Assembly: GCF_040869045.1 (NCBI RefSeq)
Contig: NC_090322.1
Location: forward strand, 272,516,662-272,580,661
Direction: 5' to 3'
DNA length: 64,000 bases
From: Eurosta solidaginis
Taxonomy: Eukaryota > Arthropoda > Insecta > Diptera > Tephritidae
The notes under the pieces are model-generated. The model searched no databases, was not told the DNA's origin, and saw only the letters and a program-made list of their open reading frames with translations. The position numbers and the translations under genes were made by a program. This document shows, one piece after another, positions 1-12,700 of the stretch; within the stretch, counting starts at the first letter, position 1, and every line of letters begins with the position of its first letter.

Positions 1-3000
1 TAGCGGCTAGGTCTGCTGCATCGTTGCCGGGGATACCTGCATGTCCAGGTATCCATAATAGCCTGATTTTTTGCTCATTATCGATTAGCATATCTCTTAT
101 TTTGTTTATTGTCTTTGAACTAGGGATTGGATTTTGGACTGCTTTAAGAACCGAAGCACTGTCGGTACAAATCAGGATCTTAGAGGCTTTTTCTTGCGCA
201 ATCGTAATTGCGTTATAGATAGCGATGGCTTCTGCTGTGAACGAAGATGAGGTTTCTGAAAGGGTTTGCATCTTTAAAATGAGACCTTTTGCGTCGACGA
301 CGGCATAACTGGCCGGAGTGTTGTTAGTTTTGGAACCGTCTGTATACCAGAGAATCCATTCAGCCGCTTGATAATAGGCTCTGCGTTCTTGGAATTTTTG
401 GCGGAATTCGGCGTCGGTGGTGCAACTCTTTTTTTGTGCAGATAAACTAAGATCGCAGGATATTTTTTTAATGGCCCAAGGAGGGTTTGCTGCTTGGTAA
501 TTTTCACCAATCCAGGATAGTCCCAGTTTGCTTGCGGTGTCAAGGACTAAATACAAGGTAGACGGTATTCTCGGCGTTTTATTGTTAAGAATTATGGAAG
601 ATATGTCGTCATCGATGACCGAGTTTGAACAGAAAGTTACCTTTGGTACCAGCCTAGTATGAATATCGTTTGTTCTATCCTCTAATGAGGGTATACCAGC
701 TTCTATCAGGATGTTTTTTATTGGTGTTGTTCGGAAGGCGAAGACGCATGCCCTTGCTGCCTGGTGATAAATGGAGCTAAAGATATTCAGCGTTGATTTT
801 GGAGACTTGCCATATAGATACAATCCATAGTCTATCTTACTTAATACTAAAATTTTTGTTACGTATCTAAGAGTGTTTATGTGTACTTGATATCTTGTAC
901 TTGAGAGGTATGTTATTAAATTTACCCTGGCAGCTAATGATTTCTTTAGTTCAATACAGTGATCTTTCCAACGGTAATCATGGGAGAATATGACACCTAA
1001 TATTTTTAATTTTTTAACGTTCTCAATTTCTGAGTTGTTAACAGATATTTTGTAGTTGTGATAATCACATCTACGTCTTCTACAGACATGAAAATTTTTT
1101 GTTTTACCAAAAGATATTTTGACTCCAGAGAGGTCAGACCATTCTGATATGTTTTTTAAAATATCTTGGAATATTATTTTTGTCTCATCTTCTTTATTCC
1201 TCTTAAATAGAATATACAGATCGTCTGCGTACAGACAGTGATCTACCGAGTTGTGAAGTTTTATGATTTTGCTTATCTCGTTGAATGCTATGGAGAATAG
1301 AATAACTGACAGGGGGGAGCCTTGAGGAACTCCATTGTGTAAGGGGTAAATATTGGAGAGTGAGTTTCTAACTCGAATTCTGGAACGTCTGTTCGATAGA
1401 AAGGATTTTACAAAGTTGAAGATTTTTGGCCCTACTTTCCAGTTGTGGAGACATTTTAATACCACGTGTGAACCGATACGGTCAAATGCCTTTTCGAAAT
1501 CCACGGAGAGAATTGATACATGTTGACGTGCTGATAGAGCTTTGCATATGTAGTGGTCGATGTGGAGAAGAGCGTCGGTGCAACCTTTTCCTGGCTTGAA
1601 GGCGACTTGGCAATGGTCGGTAAGTTGGAGTGTTTCTAAAAACCATGCAATGCGGTTAGCTATTATACGCTCTAAAACTTTGGATAAGCAAGGGAGCAGG
1701 GATATTGGCCTGTATCCGTTTGTGGAGAGGGGGTTATTATTTGGTTTAGGTATTGGGATTATTGTTGCAACCTTCCAGCTTTGCGGTATGACGCTGGAGT
1801 CAAAAATGGAGTTATAGAGGCTTAACAACCGGGATTTAGAATTAGGAGATAAAGACTTTATCATCTTATAGGATACACGGTCGAATCCGGGAGTTTTTCC
1901 TTTAGCTTTCCCTAGACATACATTTAATTCCGTACTAGTAATGGGCATTTCGATAAGATTTGCTTTAGGATTAGTATTTGAAAGCGATATTGACATATCT
2001 CCAATGTGGGATTTTGAGTGTCTAAATGAGTGTGAAAAATTATGATCTGACGAGTACTGAGACCAGTCGGATGCAAATTGATTCGCGATTATTTTTGGGT
2101 CAGAGGAGGTCAGAGGAGGTTTGTTGGGTTTGAATACATTTCTATTGTCAAGTCCATTGATGTTGTTCCATATTTTGGGGATTGAGGAGTTTGGGTTGAT
2201 AGATTCTGTGAACTTCTCGAAGCTCTGTCTCTTTTCTATTTTCATTTCTTTTTGAAATCTAGCATTGGCTTTTTTAAAAGTTCGTAAATTTTGTGTAGTG
2301 GGTTGGGTTTTAAAATTTTTCCACGCTTTAATTTTTTCTGTTCTGAGGTTTGCAAGGTTTTTGTTCCACCAAGCAACGTTTTTTCTTTTTGAATTAGTTG
2401 CTTGTGGGATAAATTGATTTGCAGCCACTTTAATAGATTTGACTATGCTGGTGGCATTGTGGTTGGGGGATTTTGTGGGCGTACGAGCTTCTAGTTCGAG
2501 ATCAACGAGTTTAGCAAAATTAGGCCACTCCCCGTGTTGTAATAGAAATTTTGGCTGAGATTTATCACTTTGGCCAGTGTTTCTGCCTAGCGAGAAAGTT
2601 AAAAGAATAGGGAAATGGTCGCTATTGTATAAGTCATCTAGAATTCCCCATGAGATTGAGGGAGAACAGAGGGATATATCTATATGAGAGTAGATCGGGT
2701 GGAGAAGTGGGTCGCACTACCATCATTCAACACGCACATGTTTGATGATGTATGATTGCATTTTCGATAAGCCGTCCGCGGTGATTAACCGTTCTTGATC
2801 CCCACAAATTGCTCCAACCATTGAAGTCACCCAGAACAATGATTGGGGTGCTAACTGATGAGAATATGTCACTGAGCTCTCTGCTGGGAAATGTTTGACT
2901 GGGGGGGATGTAAATAGACATTATGGTAAATTTTATATCCATATCTATCTCGAGTGATATTACTTGGAGGGGGAGGGAATGTGTATTCTTTTATGTCGTA

Positions 3001-3226
3001 TGTGAGCTTTTATCAGAATGCCGGCGCCTTGTTTTGATTGAGTATTTGTTGTTGAGTTGCAAAAGTAGCCGTAGAAATTTTTTGGGAGTATTGGAGTGAA
3101 ATTATTGGTGCAATGGGTTTCTTGTAGGGCGATAAAGCGTGGGTTGTGTTGATTTATAAGGATTTGAAGTTCAGAATAGTTATTTATGAGACCTTTAATA
3201 TTCCACTGAAGAATACTGAGGTTCAT
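1..3226 (-). pseudogene. I-clade LINE ORF2: APE endonuclease, reverse transcriptase, RNase H
   Basis: Starts MNLSILQWNIKGL, an AP-endonuclease start. The frame shifts near 2965 and back near 2700; EN motifs SIYIPP and LGDFNGWSN lie in the middle frame. From about 2690 the original frame is open to the left edge. It includes GVPQGSPLSVILFSIAFNE and the catalytic LYADDLYILF (YADD at 1231-1220). The RNase H carries YTDGSK, TAEAIAIYNA, CTDSASVLKA and WIPGHAGIPGNDAADLA, so all four acidic positions are present. The end of ORF2 and the 3' UTR lie outside the window. Confidence 0.92.
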
Positions 3227-3470
3227 GTTAACAGAAGTACTTAATACAATTTTTCGGTTTTACAAGAACTATATAAGAAAAGGAGGGGTGATATATAATA
3301 TATATAGTATAAAAGGAGAGGGGGGAAACGAAATCAGACCTCTTCTTGCGAAGAGTCCATGGATTCGTCTAGGTTTTTGGAGTTATGGATATAGTAATTA
3401 TTGCTCTTGAGCAATTTTTGTGTGAATTGAGAAATAGGAGATTAATACGATACGTTAGTGTTGGAGTAGG

Positions 3471-4553
3471 TTATGCTCGTTGGTTTGGAATGTGGTGCAC
3501 TAGTAGTTGACGTTGAGATATATGTGGACGTTGGTTCGGTGTAAAGGTAGTTGAGGATAATTCTTTAGAATGTCTTTTGTTTAAAGAGTTTGCTGGGAGA
3601 GTGTTGTTTGTTATGTTGCTATTTGTTTCCGCTCGTGGAGTAGAAAGGGGGATTCTTGTTGTATTGGCGTAGGATGTTGCTAAATGGTTAAACGGCAGTC
3701 TTTCTCTCTGTCTACGACGAGCTTCACTAATGCTGAATTTTTCTAGAGTAGTAATTTTAAGTACTTCTTTCGCTTGAATGAATTTTGGGCAGTTTCTATC
3801 AGAGGCTGGGTGTTCACCTGAGCAATTGGCACAGAATGTTCTGCTACATATATCAGGAGTGTGTGGGGGAAGGTTGCAGTTGCAGCAAGATGGATTATTC
3901 GAACATCTTTTCAGGGTATGGCCTAGTTGCTGGCAATTCTTGCAGCGCATGGGATTGGGGACATAAGGCTGGACTTTGACCTTGTACCAGGCAACATCTA
4001 CCGACTCTGGGAGGCGATATAGGTCAAATGTGAGTACCATGAGACCGGTGGGGGTTGGTTTGCCGTCAATTTGGCGGGAAAACTTGTAAACTGCGGTGAC
4101 ATTTTGGTTTTCCATTTCGCTTACAATCTCGTTTTCGGGCACGTGTTTAAGACAGGGCGCGTATATTACGCCTTTCACAGAATTTAGATTTTAATGTAGT
4201 TTAACATTAATTGGGCACAAGTTGGACAGGACTTTGGTTTTAAGGAATTTTTCGGCAATACGGGCATTTCGTGCTGGAATTAATAGACTTCCGTCTCTTA
4301 TTTGCGAAATAGAGTCTACTTCAGTCAATATGGCAATGCATTTTTTGATAGCGAAGGGGTTTAGTTGTGAAAGGGAAATATTGCTGTCAGCAGATGAAAT
4401 TAATATGAACTTTGGGCTGTTGGTTGGAGCGGATTTTTGTGGAAGAAGGGGAAAGTCGTTTGATTTAGAATTTGGTTTTTTCTTTTTTTGTGGGTTTGCG
4501 TCGAAGACCTCCAATTCAGAGAATCTGTTTGGAGGCCTATCTGGCCACGGCAT
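3471..4553 (-). pseudogene. I-clade LINE ORF1 (gag-like RNA-binding protein) with one in-frame stop
   Basis: About 360 codons in one frame from the ATG at 4553, broken only by a TAA at 4193-4191. The C-terminal half carries three Cys-His knuckles: CKNCQQLGHTLKRC, a CCNCNLPPHTPDIC variant and CANCSGEHPASDRNC. The N-terminal part is basic and Pro-rich. These proteins package the LINE transcript into an RNP (family knowledge). The downstream tail is Ser/Thr/Asn-rich and low complexity. Confidence 0.88.
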
Positions 4554-4770
4554 GTTGAAAAAGAAAATGCACTTTACTCTAAATAACTATTTTCTTTGTT
4601 TTTAAATTATATAAATGATCAGATCCACGTGGATAGCAAAAAAGAAACGAATATCGTGTAAAGCATAATATGATTGTTTAAGGTAACGGAACTTTTCTCA
4701 CTGAGTATCACTTTTTGACAAAACACGTCTGATTGCTTTGAATGATAGTCGGCGACTGTGTCCGTCATGT

Positions 4771-6215
4771 TATAAAACAAATCAATAAAGCTTAATTTTC
4801 CTAAAAAATATCTTTAACAAAACACGTAAACATTAACATTAATGTTTTGTTTATTAAGTACAGGGAACAAAAACCCCGTTAAACTTATAATTTATATTGT
4901 ATTTAATTAAATCAATAGAAGGTTGAAATGAATAATGAATATATGTAAATAATAAATTTAATACGCACTCGTTGTGGTCAGTGTTAATTTTATTTGGGTG
5001 TGTTCAGCAATATTTGGCTTCATTTCGATTATATATTGGTAAATTTTTGGGCCTTGTTGGGCGAAGACAAAGTTTAGCTAACTTTACCAATAAAATGGTA
5101 AGGTCCGTGCACTGTTCTTAACTATTTACCAATATGTAAAATGGAAAACCGATTGAATATCCAAAAACAAATCATAAAATTTGTGTGGCATGTCGTACCT
5201 CAGTATGATCAGCATTCGAATCTGATGAGAAAACCCCCTTGGGGATTGAAATTAAACCCAATTCAGCGCACTCATTTAACACAAATTTGGTCTGATATTT
5301 AAAATTCAAATTGTTAACCGTGTTCGTTGGTCGATTTCAAGTTCTTATAACTGTTATTATAGATTTAAGTAATTAACATTTACCCTCCCAACAGCGCTGG
5401 AAAGCGTTTAGTCATCATCTCTCATGTTTTCTTTCTCGAGCTCGTTAAGCAAAAAATCGTTGATATCGATAACAGAACTGAACACATTAACTGAAAGGAA
5501 TAATAAATAAACATAGATTTTCAGACCATGAAATCATGTGCTAAAAGAAGTAAATACATATGTTCGTGAATGACATTTCAAGAATTTTTACATATTTGCT
5601 TTACATTTCGCCGATGCTTTTGTAAATTCCGCCTATCTAACGGCCATATGTAGCGGGGATATGTCGCTTATTCTCACTCGCATTTCTCACATCCCTACTA
5701 CTTAGGAAATAGAGCATAGCAACCGGTTCATGGCTAGCAAAGCTTGTCGGTTCGATTCTTTAATATTTCAAATATTTAAATAGGTAATACAAAATATCTT
5801 ATTCTGCAAACTCAAAGTGAAACTTTTAGAAAACTGAAGAGCCCAGCTGTAAAAAAGTGGCAGCAACTTACTGTTTTTAGTGTAACTGACTAAGAATATG
5901 AAATTGAGTTTCATTTCCTTTGGATTAATATTGGGTTCCGAATTCAGATTATTAACAGTGATCTCAAAGCCTCCCAAAGATAACTTTTTTGCATTGATCT
6001 CTCTTCTTATATGTATGCAGCTTCTTTTTTATAAGATAGAAGTTCAACTATTTTAAAGTTATTTTTTTTTTTTTAATAGGATTATGTTAATTAATTTTAG
6101 TTGTTGTCCTTTTAAAAGAATGTTGTCTTACACGTACAACCGCTGTTTGTTATTAAATAAATGAATAAATAAATTGTAAGGCTCGTCGCAATACCTAGAA
6201 TGACAGCGATTTTCT
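4771..6215. other. AT-rich spacer, no recognisable gene
   Basis: No convincing ORF or element. The pieces visible are a T-run near 6060, short inverted TTGGTAAA/TTTACCAA words around 5035-5130, and a TAAATAAATGAATAAATAA tail-like stretch near 6155 that could be the end of a decayed LINE. Confidence 0.5.
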
Positions 6216-6533
6216 CCCTCCAGCGGGTTAGGGTGCTAAGAATATACCCGCAGCATTATTAAATGGGTTGTGTGGAGCGCAATCCTTTTAAGCGGTCGCC
6301 AGCTCTCCAACCCAATTGTCAACCTAGCCTACCCGTGGCGAATCTATTTCATTAGCAGGCGATGCTCTGGCGACCCAAAGTTCCTCATTAAACTATGGGG
6401 TGAGGGGCGGTATGGCTTAAAAGGTTCAATGTGGTTATATTATATCGTTCCCGAAATGGCCCCGCCTGTACCTTAATGGCGCTTGTTACCCAAAACCTTC
6501 AGGGAGTGTCCTGACCGCTACAACAACAACAGA
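6216..6533 (+). mobile_element. 5'-truncated LINE/SINE 3' end with CAA-repeat tail
   Basis: Noncoding 318-bp insert ending in (CAA)n and flanked by the 8-bp direct repeat GATTTTCT (6208-6215 and 6534-6541). It shares blocks with 8778-9142 in the opposite orientation, such as CAACCCAATTGTCAA and TTCAGGGAGTGTC. The tail resembles that of LINE C (38241-38260), so it may be the 3' end of a related LINE or a SINE using that LINE's machinery. Confidence 0.75.
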
Positions 6534-6659
6534 GATTTTCTTATAAGAAAATACAGTTTTTTAAACTTTCTGTGTTATGATGACACTATAGGTTTTCTTT
6601 TCAACTTAGGATTAAATTTACAAGGTTGTTCCGCTATATTAATATATCGGAGTAAAAAT

Positions 6660-6665
6660 TTTATT
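6660..6665 (-). promoter_or_regulatory. Candidate XPO7 polyadenylation signal
   Basis: AATAAA on the minus strand shortly after the proposed stop codon. Position and strand fit a 3' end signal, but the hexamer is common in AT-rich DNA. Confidence 0.35.
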
Positions 6666-6673
6666 CTTATTCG

Positions 6674-6765
6674 TCAGGAAGATTTATAATAATGTAAATT
6701 GATGCAGTTTCTGTAACGTCCTGGATCAATATCAGGCAAAGAAGAATCAACATGCTCCCGAAAAT
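6674..6765 (-). CDS. XPO7: Probable XPO7 terminal exon
   Basis: After a CACTAAG acceptor with a weak pyrimidine tract, the frame continues for 29 codons, containing [16 protein letters not shown], to a TGA at 6676-6674. An AATAAA lies only nine bases downstream (6665-6660). The extreme C-terminus is not conserved enough to confirm this exon; a later exon further left is the alternative. Confidence 0.55.
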
Positions 6766-9700
6766 CTTAGTGAAGTGTTTTTTATCGCTAATCAATCAAT
6801 CAATCCAAATACATACATATGCAACTAACCTGTGCTATAGCTCGACGATTTTGGTAAATTAACCACATCACGACGGAAAGAGGATAGATTTTGTGTAAAT
6901 CTGAAAGAAACATGAATTATAATAATAAATGTTGAATATAAAATTTGATAACCTAAACCCACTTCTCTTTATTTTTGCTTGATACGTTACGTTCGATGCC
7001 GACCATAAGATCGTCGAACCATTGGGCCATTGTTTGCTGCTTGTCTAAAGGTTGTGAACGTATTATATTGTCCTTCAATGATCTATAACAAAAACACAAA
7101 TATTATACTTGATAATCTTACATATGTACATACATACATAATGAACCTCAATTTTAAATGCATTTAAAAAAATTTGTTATTTTTAAATCCCAATCGATAG
7201 TTCTCAAATGCATCTCAAATAACCGGAGATAGCATTCTCGGACTTAAAAACTCATTTTTAATATGGGATTTGCGCTGTCTCCTAAATCCATTTCAACCAT
7301 GGCCGAAACTGAGCTCAAGTTGAAAATTAATATTTAAGAACTCAATTAGCCCGAAATGATAAACACAGCTGGGACTGAATTGTTACGTAAAAACATGGTT
7401 TTCGGATTAGAACTTACACATACATCATTAGGGCGGGTCGATTTAAAAATCGCTCATTGCTCTGTGAAAATCGTATTCTAGGGATCAAAATAAGAAACTT
7501 TGCCGAAGGAACCATACCTCTAAAACAAATGCCCCTACGACCCAAATTGGGAGACATCAGAATTCGTTTTAGAGGTATGGTTCCTTCGGCAAAGTTTCTT
7601 ATTTTGATCCCTAAAATATGATTTTCACAGAGCAATGGGCGATTTTTTTGCCTCCCCACAAATCGACCCGGCCTAATGATCATGGTACTTAGTTGGTATT
7701 CGGCATTATGATACATGAACGAGTAATTGAACGGTATCGCTGAATTGATGATTTTTTGGTATTTTTACAACCCGAACGACGTTTTTATATCTGTTATGAC
7801 TTTAAATTATGTTCGAACGTTCTTTTGGTCCGAAAAAGAGCAATTCATAAAAAATAAATCGATATGTTACAATCCAATTTAACTTATAAAAAAAAAAAAA
7901 AAAAACTTACATATCGCAATATCTTCGACTGGCGTATCACGTAATTTTCCTTCTCGATCGGTGATCGAACGTTAGGATTCCGCCCCTACTAATAAAATTG
8001 AGAGTTCACTTTTTCTCCAAACATTTGAGAATTTTTGTGTATTGGGTTATTTCATTTTAAATGCACTTACCTAAAATAATCCTCATAAAGAAGTATTAGA
8101 ACTAATAAAGGTCGTGACATTGACCATTGATTTCTGCAATCCTCTGCCATAACGTTATTCAGTAATATAGACATCATGTTCTGCAGCAAATCAGAGTTCA
8201 TTTCCACAACCTAAAAAGACGATATTGTATTAAATGACATTTTTAGTTAATCAATTACTGATACCTCAAGGAACTGAGCGTTTTCGGGAGTTATATTGCG
8301 CAATTTTTTATTTGGGAATGTCGAAACTGAAAGGTTTAAATAAAAAAATTAATATTGTTAAAATTAATATTGCTTTGTTTAGTTTTAAACATAATACTAT
8401 AACTTAGAGCTTTATTCGAGATTTAGGCCTCTGAAAAGATTTAACGTTAAAGTTTGTTCAATCATTACAGTATTTCATATGTCATATTATTATTTTATAG
8501 GAAAATATTTAAAGAAAGGATGGCCTTTTAATGTCATGGATGACAGATGTTTTTTGAGAATGTTCAAGAGTTCCAAAGACGGATCGAAGTAACGAATCAA
8601 GCTCATACAATTTCGCATGTTCTACAAAGCAGAAACATATTTGAATATTTTATTTTCATAAATATTTTTTAAGTTTACTCACGTTTCGCAATAAAAATCT
8701 AAACTTGAAAATCTTTAAATAAACAATGTCATCCATGATTTTAAGCATTGCTCCCTAGATAAAAACACTTACGAGGTGTTGTTGTTGTATTAACGATAAA
8801 GACACTCCCTGAAAGCTTTGGGGAGTGTTATCGATGTTGATGGTCCTTTGCCGGATATAGAACCTTTACGTTCCGGTAACACAAGTCCTTAATGGGTACT
8901 AGCCCGACCATATCGGGAACGATTAATATGACCACATTAAACCTTCTAGGAAATCTCGCCCGCCCCACCTCCTGGTTCCATTAGGAACTTGGGGTGCCAG
9001 AGCCTCGGCTACTAAATATGTGTATCATACATTCATATTTGTAACAGGATTCCCTTCGCGTAGGTGATATTGACAATTGGGTTGCGGAAGCTTTGAAGCT
9101 ATATTGCTTTGTATTGCGCTCATGAACCGCTTGATCCCCACTCTTACGAGGTACAACCGCTCATGATTTTTATACCTTTCATGAAAATGAAATGGTATAT
9201 TAATTTCGTCACGAATCCCAAAATTGTAAGTCCTTAAAGGAAAATAGATAGACCCACCATTAAGTATACCGAAATAATCAGGATGAAGAGCTGAGTTGAT
9301 GTAGCCATGTCCGTCTGTCCGCCTGTCTGTTTGTATGAAAAATAGGCCCTCAATTTTTGAGATATCCTGATAAAGTTTGGTGAGCGGGTGTATTTGGGTG
9401 TCCGATTAGACATTTGTCGGAACCGGCCGGATCGGACCACTATAGCATATATCCTCCATACAACCGATTTTTCAGAAAAAGAGGATTTTTGTCATATCTT
9501 CCTCAATTTATCAGATTGAAGCTTCAAACTTCACCATATACTTTCGTATATTGCACATATTGTTGTCTGAAAAAATTGATGATATCGGTCGTATATATAG
9601 TATATATCCCCGCAACCGATTGTTCAGATAAGAAACTTTTCGTAATTACTGCCCTATTTTAAGAGCTAGAGGCTTCAAATTTCAACGAATGCTTACGTAT

Positions 9701-12700
9701 ATAGCATATATTGTTGCCTGAAAAAATCATAAAGATCGGTGGTATATATAGTATATATATGGTAGTATATATAGCATATTCACAATTTCAGCCCCATTTT
9801 AACAGCTAGAAGCTTCAAATTTCACCAAATGCTTAGGTATGTAGCATATATTGTTGTCCGAAAAAATCATAGAGATCGGTGGTATATATAGTATATATCG
9901 CATACAACCGATTGTTCAGATTAGAAACTTTTCGCAATTTCTACCCCATTTTAACAGCTATAAGCTTCAAATTTCACCAATTGCTTACGTATATAGTATA
10001 TATTGTTGTGTGAAAAAATCATAGAGATGTGATATATATGTATAATATATATATGATGGTATATATAGTATATATATATAGTAGGGCGGGTCGATTTAAA
10101 AATCGCTCATTGCTCTGTGAAAATCGTATTCTAGGGATCAAAATAAGAAACTTTGCCGAAGGAACCATACCTCTAAAACGAATTCTGATGTCCCCCCCTT
10201 TGGGTCGAACTTTTGGGTAGGGGCAATTTCAATTCTACCTGCTGTGTCTTGTGGTGGCTTAAAAAAAAACAACACAAGCAATTTTACGATTTGCAATTGT
10301 GTCACAGTGATACCTTCATTTTTTAAAACGGTTGAATAAAAACCCCACACAACTATGTTTACGACATGCAAATGCATCACAGTGATGCCTTGGTTTTAAA
10401 AGGGGGTTGTAAAAACGCTAATTTCTAATAATTTTTTTTAATTTCTTTTCTATTACCAAGTTAAATTCATTTTTGCATTTACATATGTTCTGACTAAATA
10501 AATTTCTAAAGAGAAAAATAAACTCCAAAAAGAAAAAACATAGGCATTTCAAAGTGGGATTTTTCAAAATTTGCCCCTTCGACCCAAATTGGGAGACATC
10601 AGAATTCGTTTTAGAGGTATGGTTCCTTCGGCAAAGTTTCTTATTTTGATCCCTAGAATATGATTTTCACAGAGCAATGGGCGATTTTTTTGCCTCCCCA
10701 CAAATCGACCAGGCCTAATATATAGTATATTTTGTTTTTTGCAATTCCAGCCCCATTTTTACGGCTAGAAGCTTCAAATTTCACCAAATGCTTACGTATG
10801 TAGCATATATTGTTGTCCGAAAAAATCATAGAGATCGGTGGAATATATAGTATATATCGCATACAACCGATTGTTCAGATTAGAAACTTTTCGCAATTTC
10901 TACCCCATTTTAACAGCTATAAGCTTCAAATTTCACCAATTGCTTACGTATATAGTATATATTTTATGTTAATAATAATGAGCTTAAAGGCCGTGGTTAA
11001 ATAAAATTAATTTGTCAATATTTCGTCTTCAGTCTGAAGCCATCTTCAGGACTGTAAGTAAACACAAATGTACAAAAGGGGGACATTCATTTCAGATACA
11101 TGGTCATTAAAATTTACGTTATGCAACTAGGTATACATATAAACGAGACACAACTTACACTTGGGGTTATTCTTGATCGACTGATCATATGTTCGGAAAA
11201 CAAAAGTAAAATAAACATCAAAAATTTATACAATTTTAAAGTACAGTAAGTGTAAACAAAAATATGCACAAACAAATATATAGGGATACAAACAATAGAA
11301 CAAAGAATATGTCGTCATCCAACATTATGATTTGTTAATCCTAAATATGCTGCTAGCGGAATAATTTCTGTACGCTGCTTTCTTTCATGTGCGCCGTGAG
11401 ACTTGCATTTTGTGTTGTTGCTTAAGCAATAAATTGCGATATGCATATGCGCATTGGTCTGTGTCACTTTTAAAATTAATTCTCTTATCATTAGGCGTGT
11501 TCATAATGTGGAGCATTTCCATGGTGAAGCGCTTATTATATTGTTTCTCTATGTCCAATATAGTAACATTCTGGAAATCGGGATAGTGGCCCGTATGCTT
11601 ACAGTGGGCCGTTAAGGCCGTTTTATTTTCCGAAGCGTTGTGCCTAAGTTTAATATTGGACTTATGGCCGGAAATCCTTGTCTTTAATTTTAACCACGAC
11701 CTTTAAGCTCATTATTATTAACATAACATAAACGCATAAGGCTATAAAAATTACCAAAAATATAGTATATATTGTTGTGCGAAAAAATCATAGAGATCGG
11801 TGGTATACATAGTATATATCTCATACAACCGATTGTTCAGATAAGAAACTTTGCGCAATTTCTGCCCCATTTTAACAGCTAGAAGCTTCAAATTTCACCA
11901 AAAGCACATGCAGACCACAAAAAACGTGAAGCTTTGCATACTCACACAAAGCACCTACCTATTTTTATTTTATATTTATCTTAAAAATCGTTTAGATATG
12001 TTCAAATTTCACCAAATGCTTACGTGTATAGCATATATTGTTGCCTGAAAAAATCATAGAGACCGGTGGTATATGTATATAGTATACATCTCATACAACC
12101 GATTGTTCAGATAAGAAACTTTTCGCAATTTCTACCCCGTTTTAACAGCTATAAGCTTCAAATTTCAACAATTGCTTACGTATATAGTATATATTGTTGT
12201 GTGAAAAAATCATAGAGTTCGGTGGTATATATGTATATTATATACCCCATATAAACTGTCATTTTTGTCCCTTTTTTACGGCTAGAAGCTTCAAATTTCA
12301 TCAAATTTTATCAACTACTTACGTTTACGTCATATATTGTTGAAATACGTGATTCTTAGTCATAGTTTTTACATGCAGACCACAAAAAACCTGAAACTTT
12401 GCATACTCACACAAAGTACCTACCTATTTTTTATTTTATATTTATCTTAAAAATCGTTTAGGTATATACATCTGTTCACTATATATTTCTCATCTTATAC
12501 ATCCCATTATTTGGAGATTACGAACGGGATAAGATTATTGTTCAGCCCCATTCATGAAAGGTATGAAGTCTTCGGCACAGCCGAAGACAGTTCCGTCCTT
12601 ACTTGTTTTTTTTAAACACCTGCAAGGTATAACCGTTTCTGATATTAAATTAAAAGAGTTTAAAATTTCGCAACTGCACACATATGCACATATTTATTTT

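Larger units (their letters stand above)
1..4770 (-). mobile_element. I-clade non-LTR retrotransposon, 3' end cut by window edge
   Basis: Minus-strand LINE with ORF1 (gag-like), then ORF2 (endonuclease, reverse transcriptase, RNase H). An RNase H domain after the RT together with a three-knuckle ORF1 is the I-factor arrangement. The 5' end is not sharply defined; about 200 bp of AT-rich leader precede ORF1. It lies in the 3' flank of XPO7 in the same orientation. Two frameshifts and one stop codon show it is dead, but most of ORF2 is still open. Confidence 0.9.
9172..12564. repeat. Satellite-like array with inverted ends, interrupted by two other elements
   Basis: Bounded by a 14-bp perfect inverted pair, ATACCTTTCATGAA at 9172-9185 and its complement at 12551-12564. 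Inside, about eight degenerate copies of a 100-200 bp unit recur. Shared words are CATACAACCGATTGTTCAGA, CCCCATTTTAACAGCTA, GAAGCTTCAAATTTCACC and a run of TATATAGTATATA. The left end carries GTCCGTCTGTCCGCCTGTCTG, a phrase seen in dispersed fly repeats. Two unrelated insertions split the array: MITE T at 10084 and a Penelope remnant at 10966. Whether the whole is one transposon or a satellite with lucky ends is open. Confidence 0.75.

Noticed and set aside
7414..7716. 100-codon ORF on the minus strand, repeated at 10029, 18597, 19050 and 19123
   Set aside because: The repeated peptide is a translation of MITE T arms; open by chance and present in both directions.
8520..8640. Candidate extra exportin-7 exon
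   Set aside because: Splice phase is already continuous without it, and about 30 bp match the 3' coding region of LINE F (near 46234), so it is a LINE scrap.
9460..12340. Regularly spaced repeats resembling a CRISPR array
   Set aside because: Units are long and degenerate, and the spacers are shared rather than unique; this is satellite-like eukaryotic DNA.
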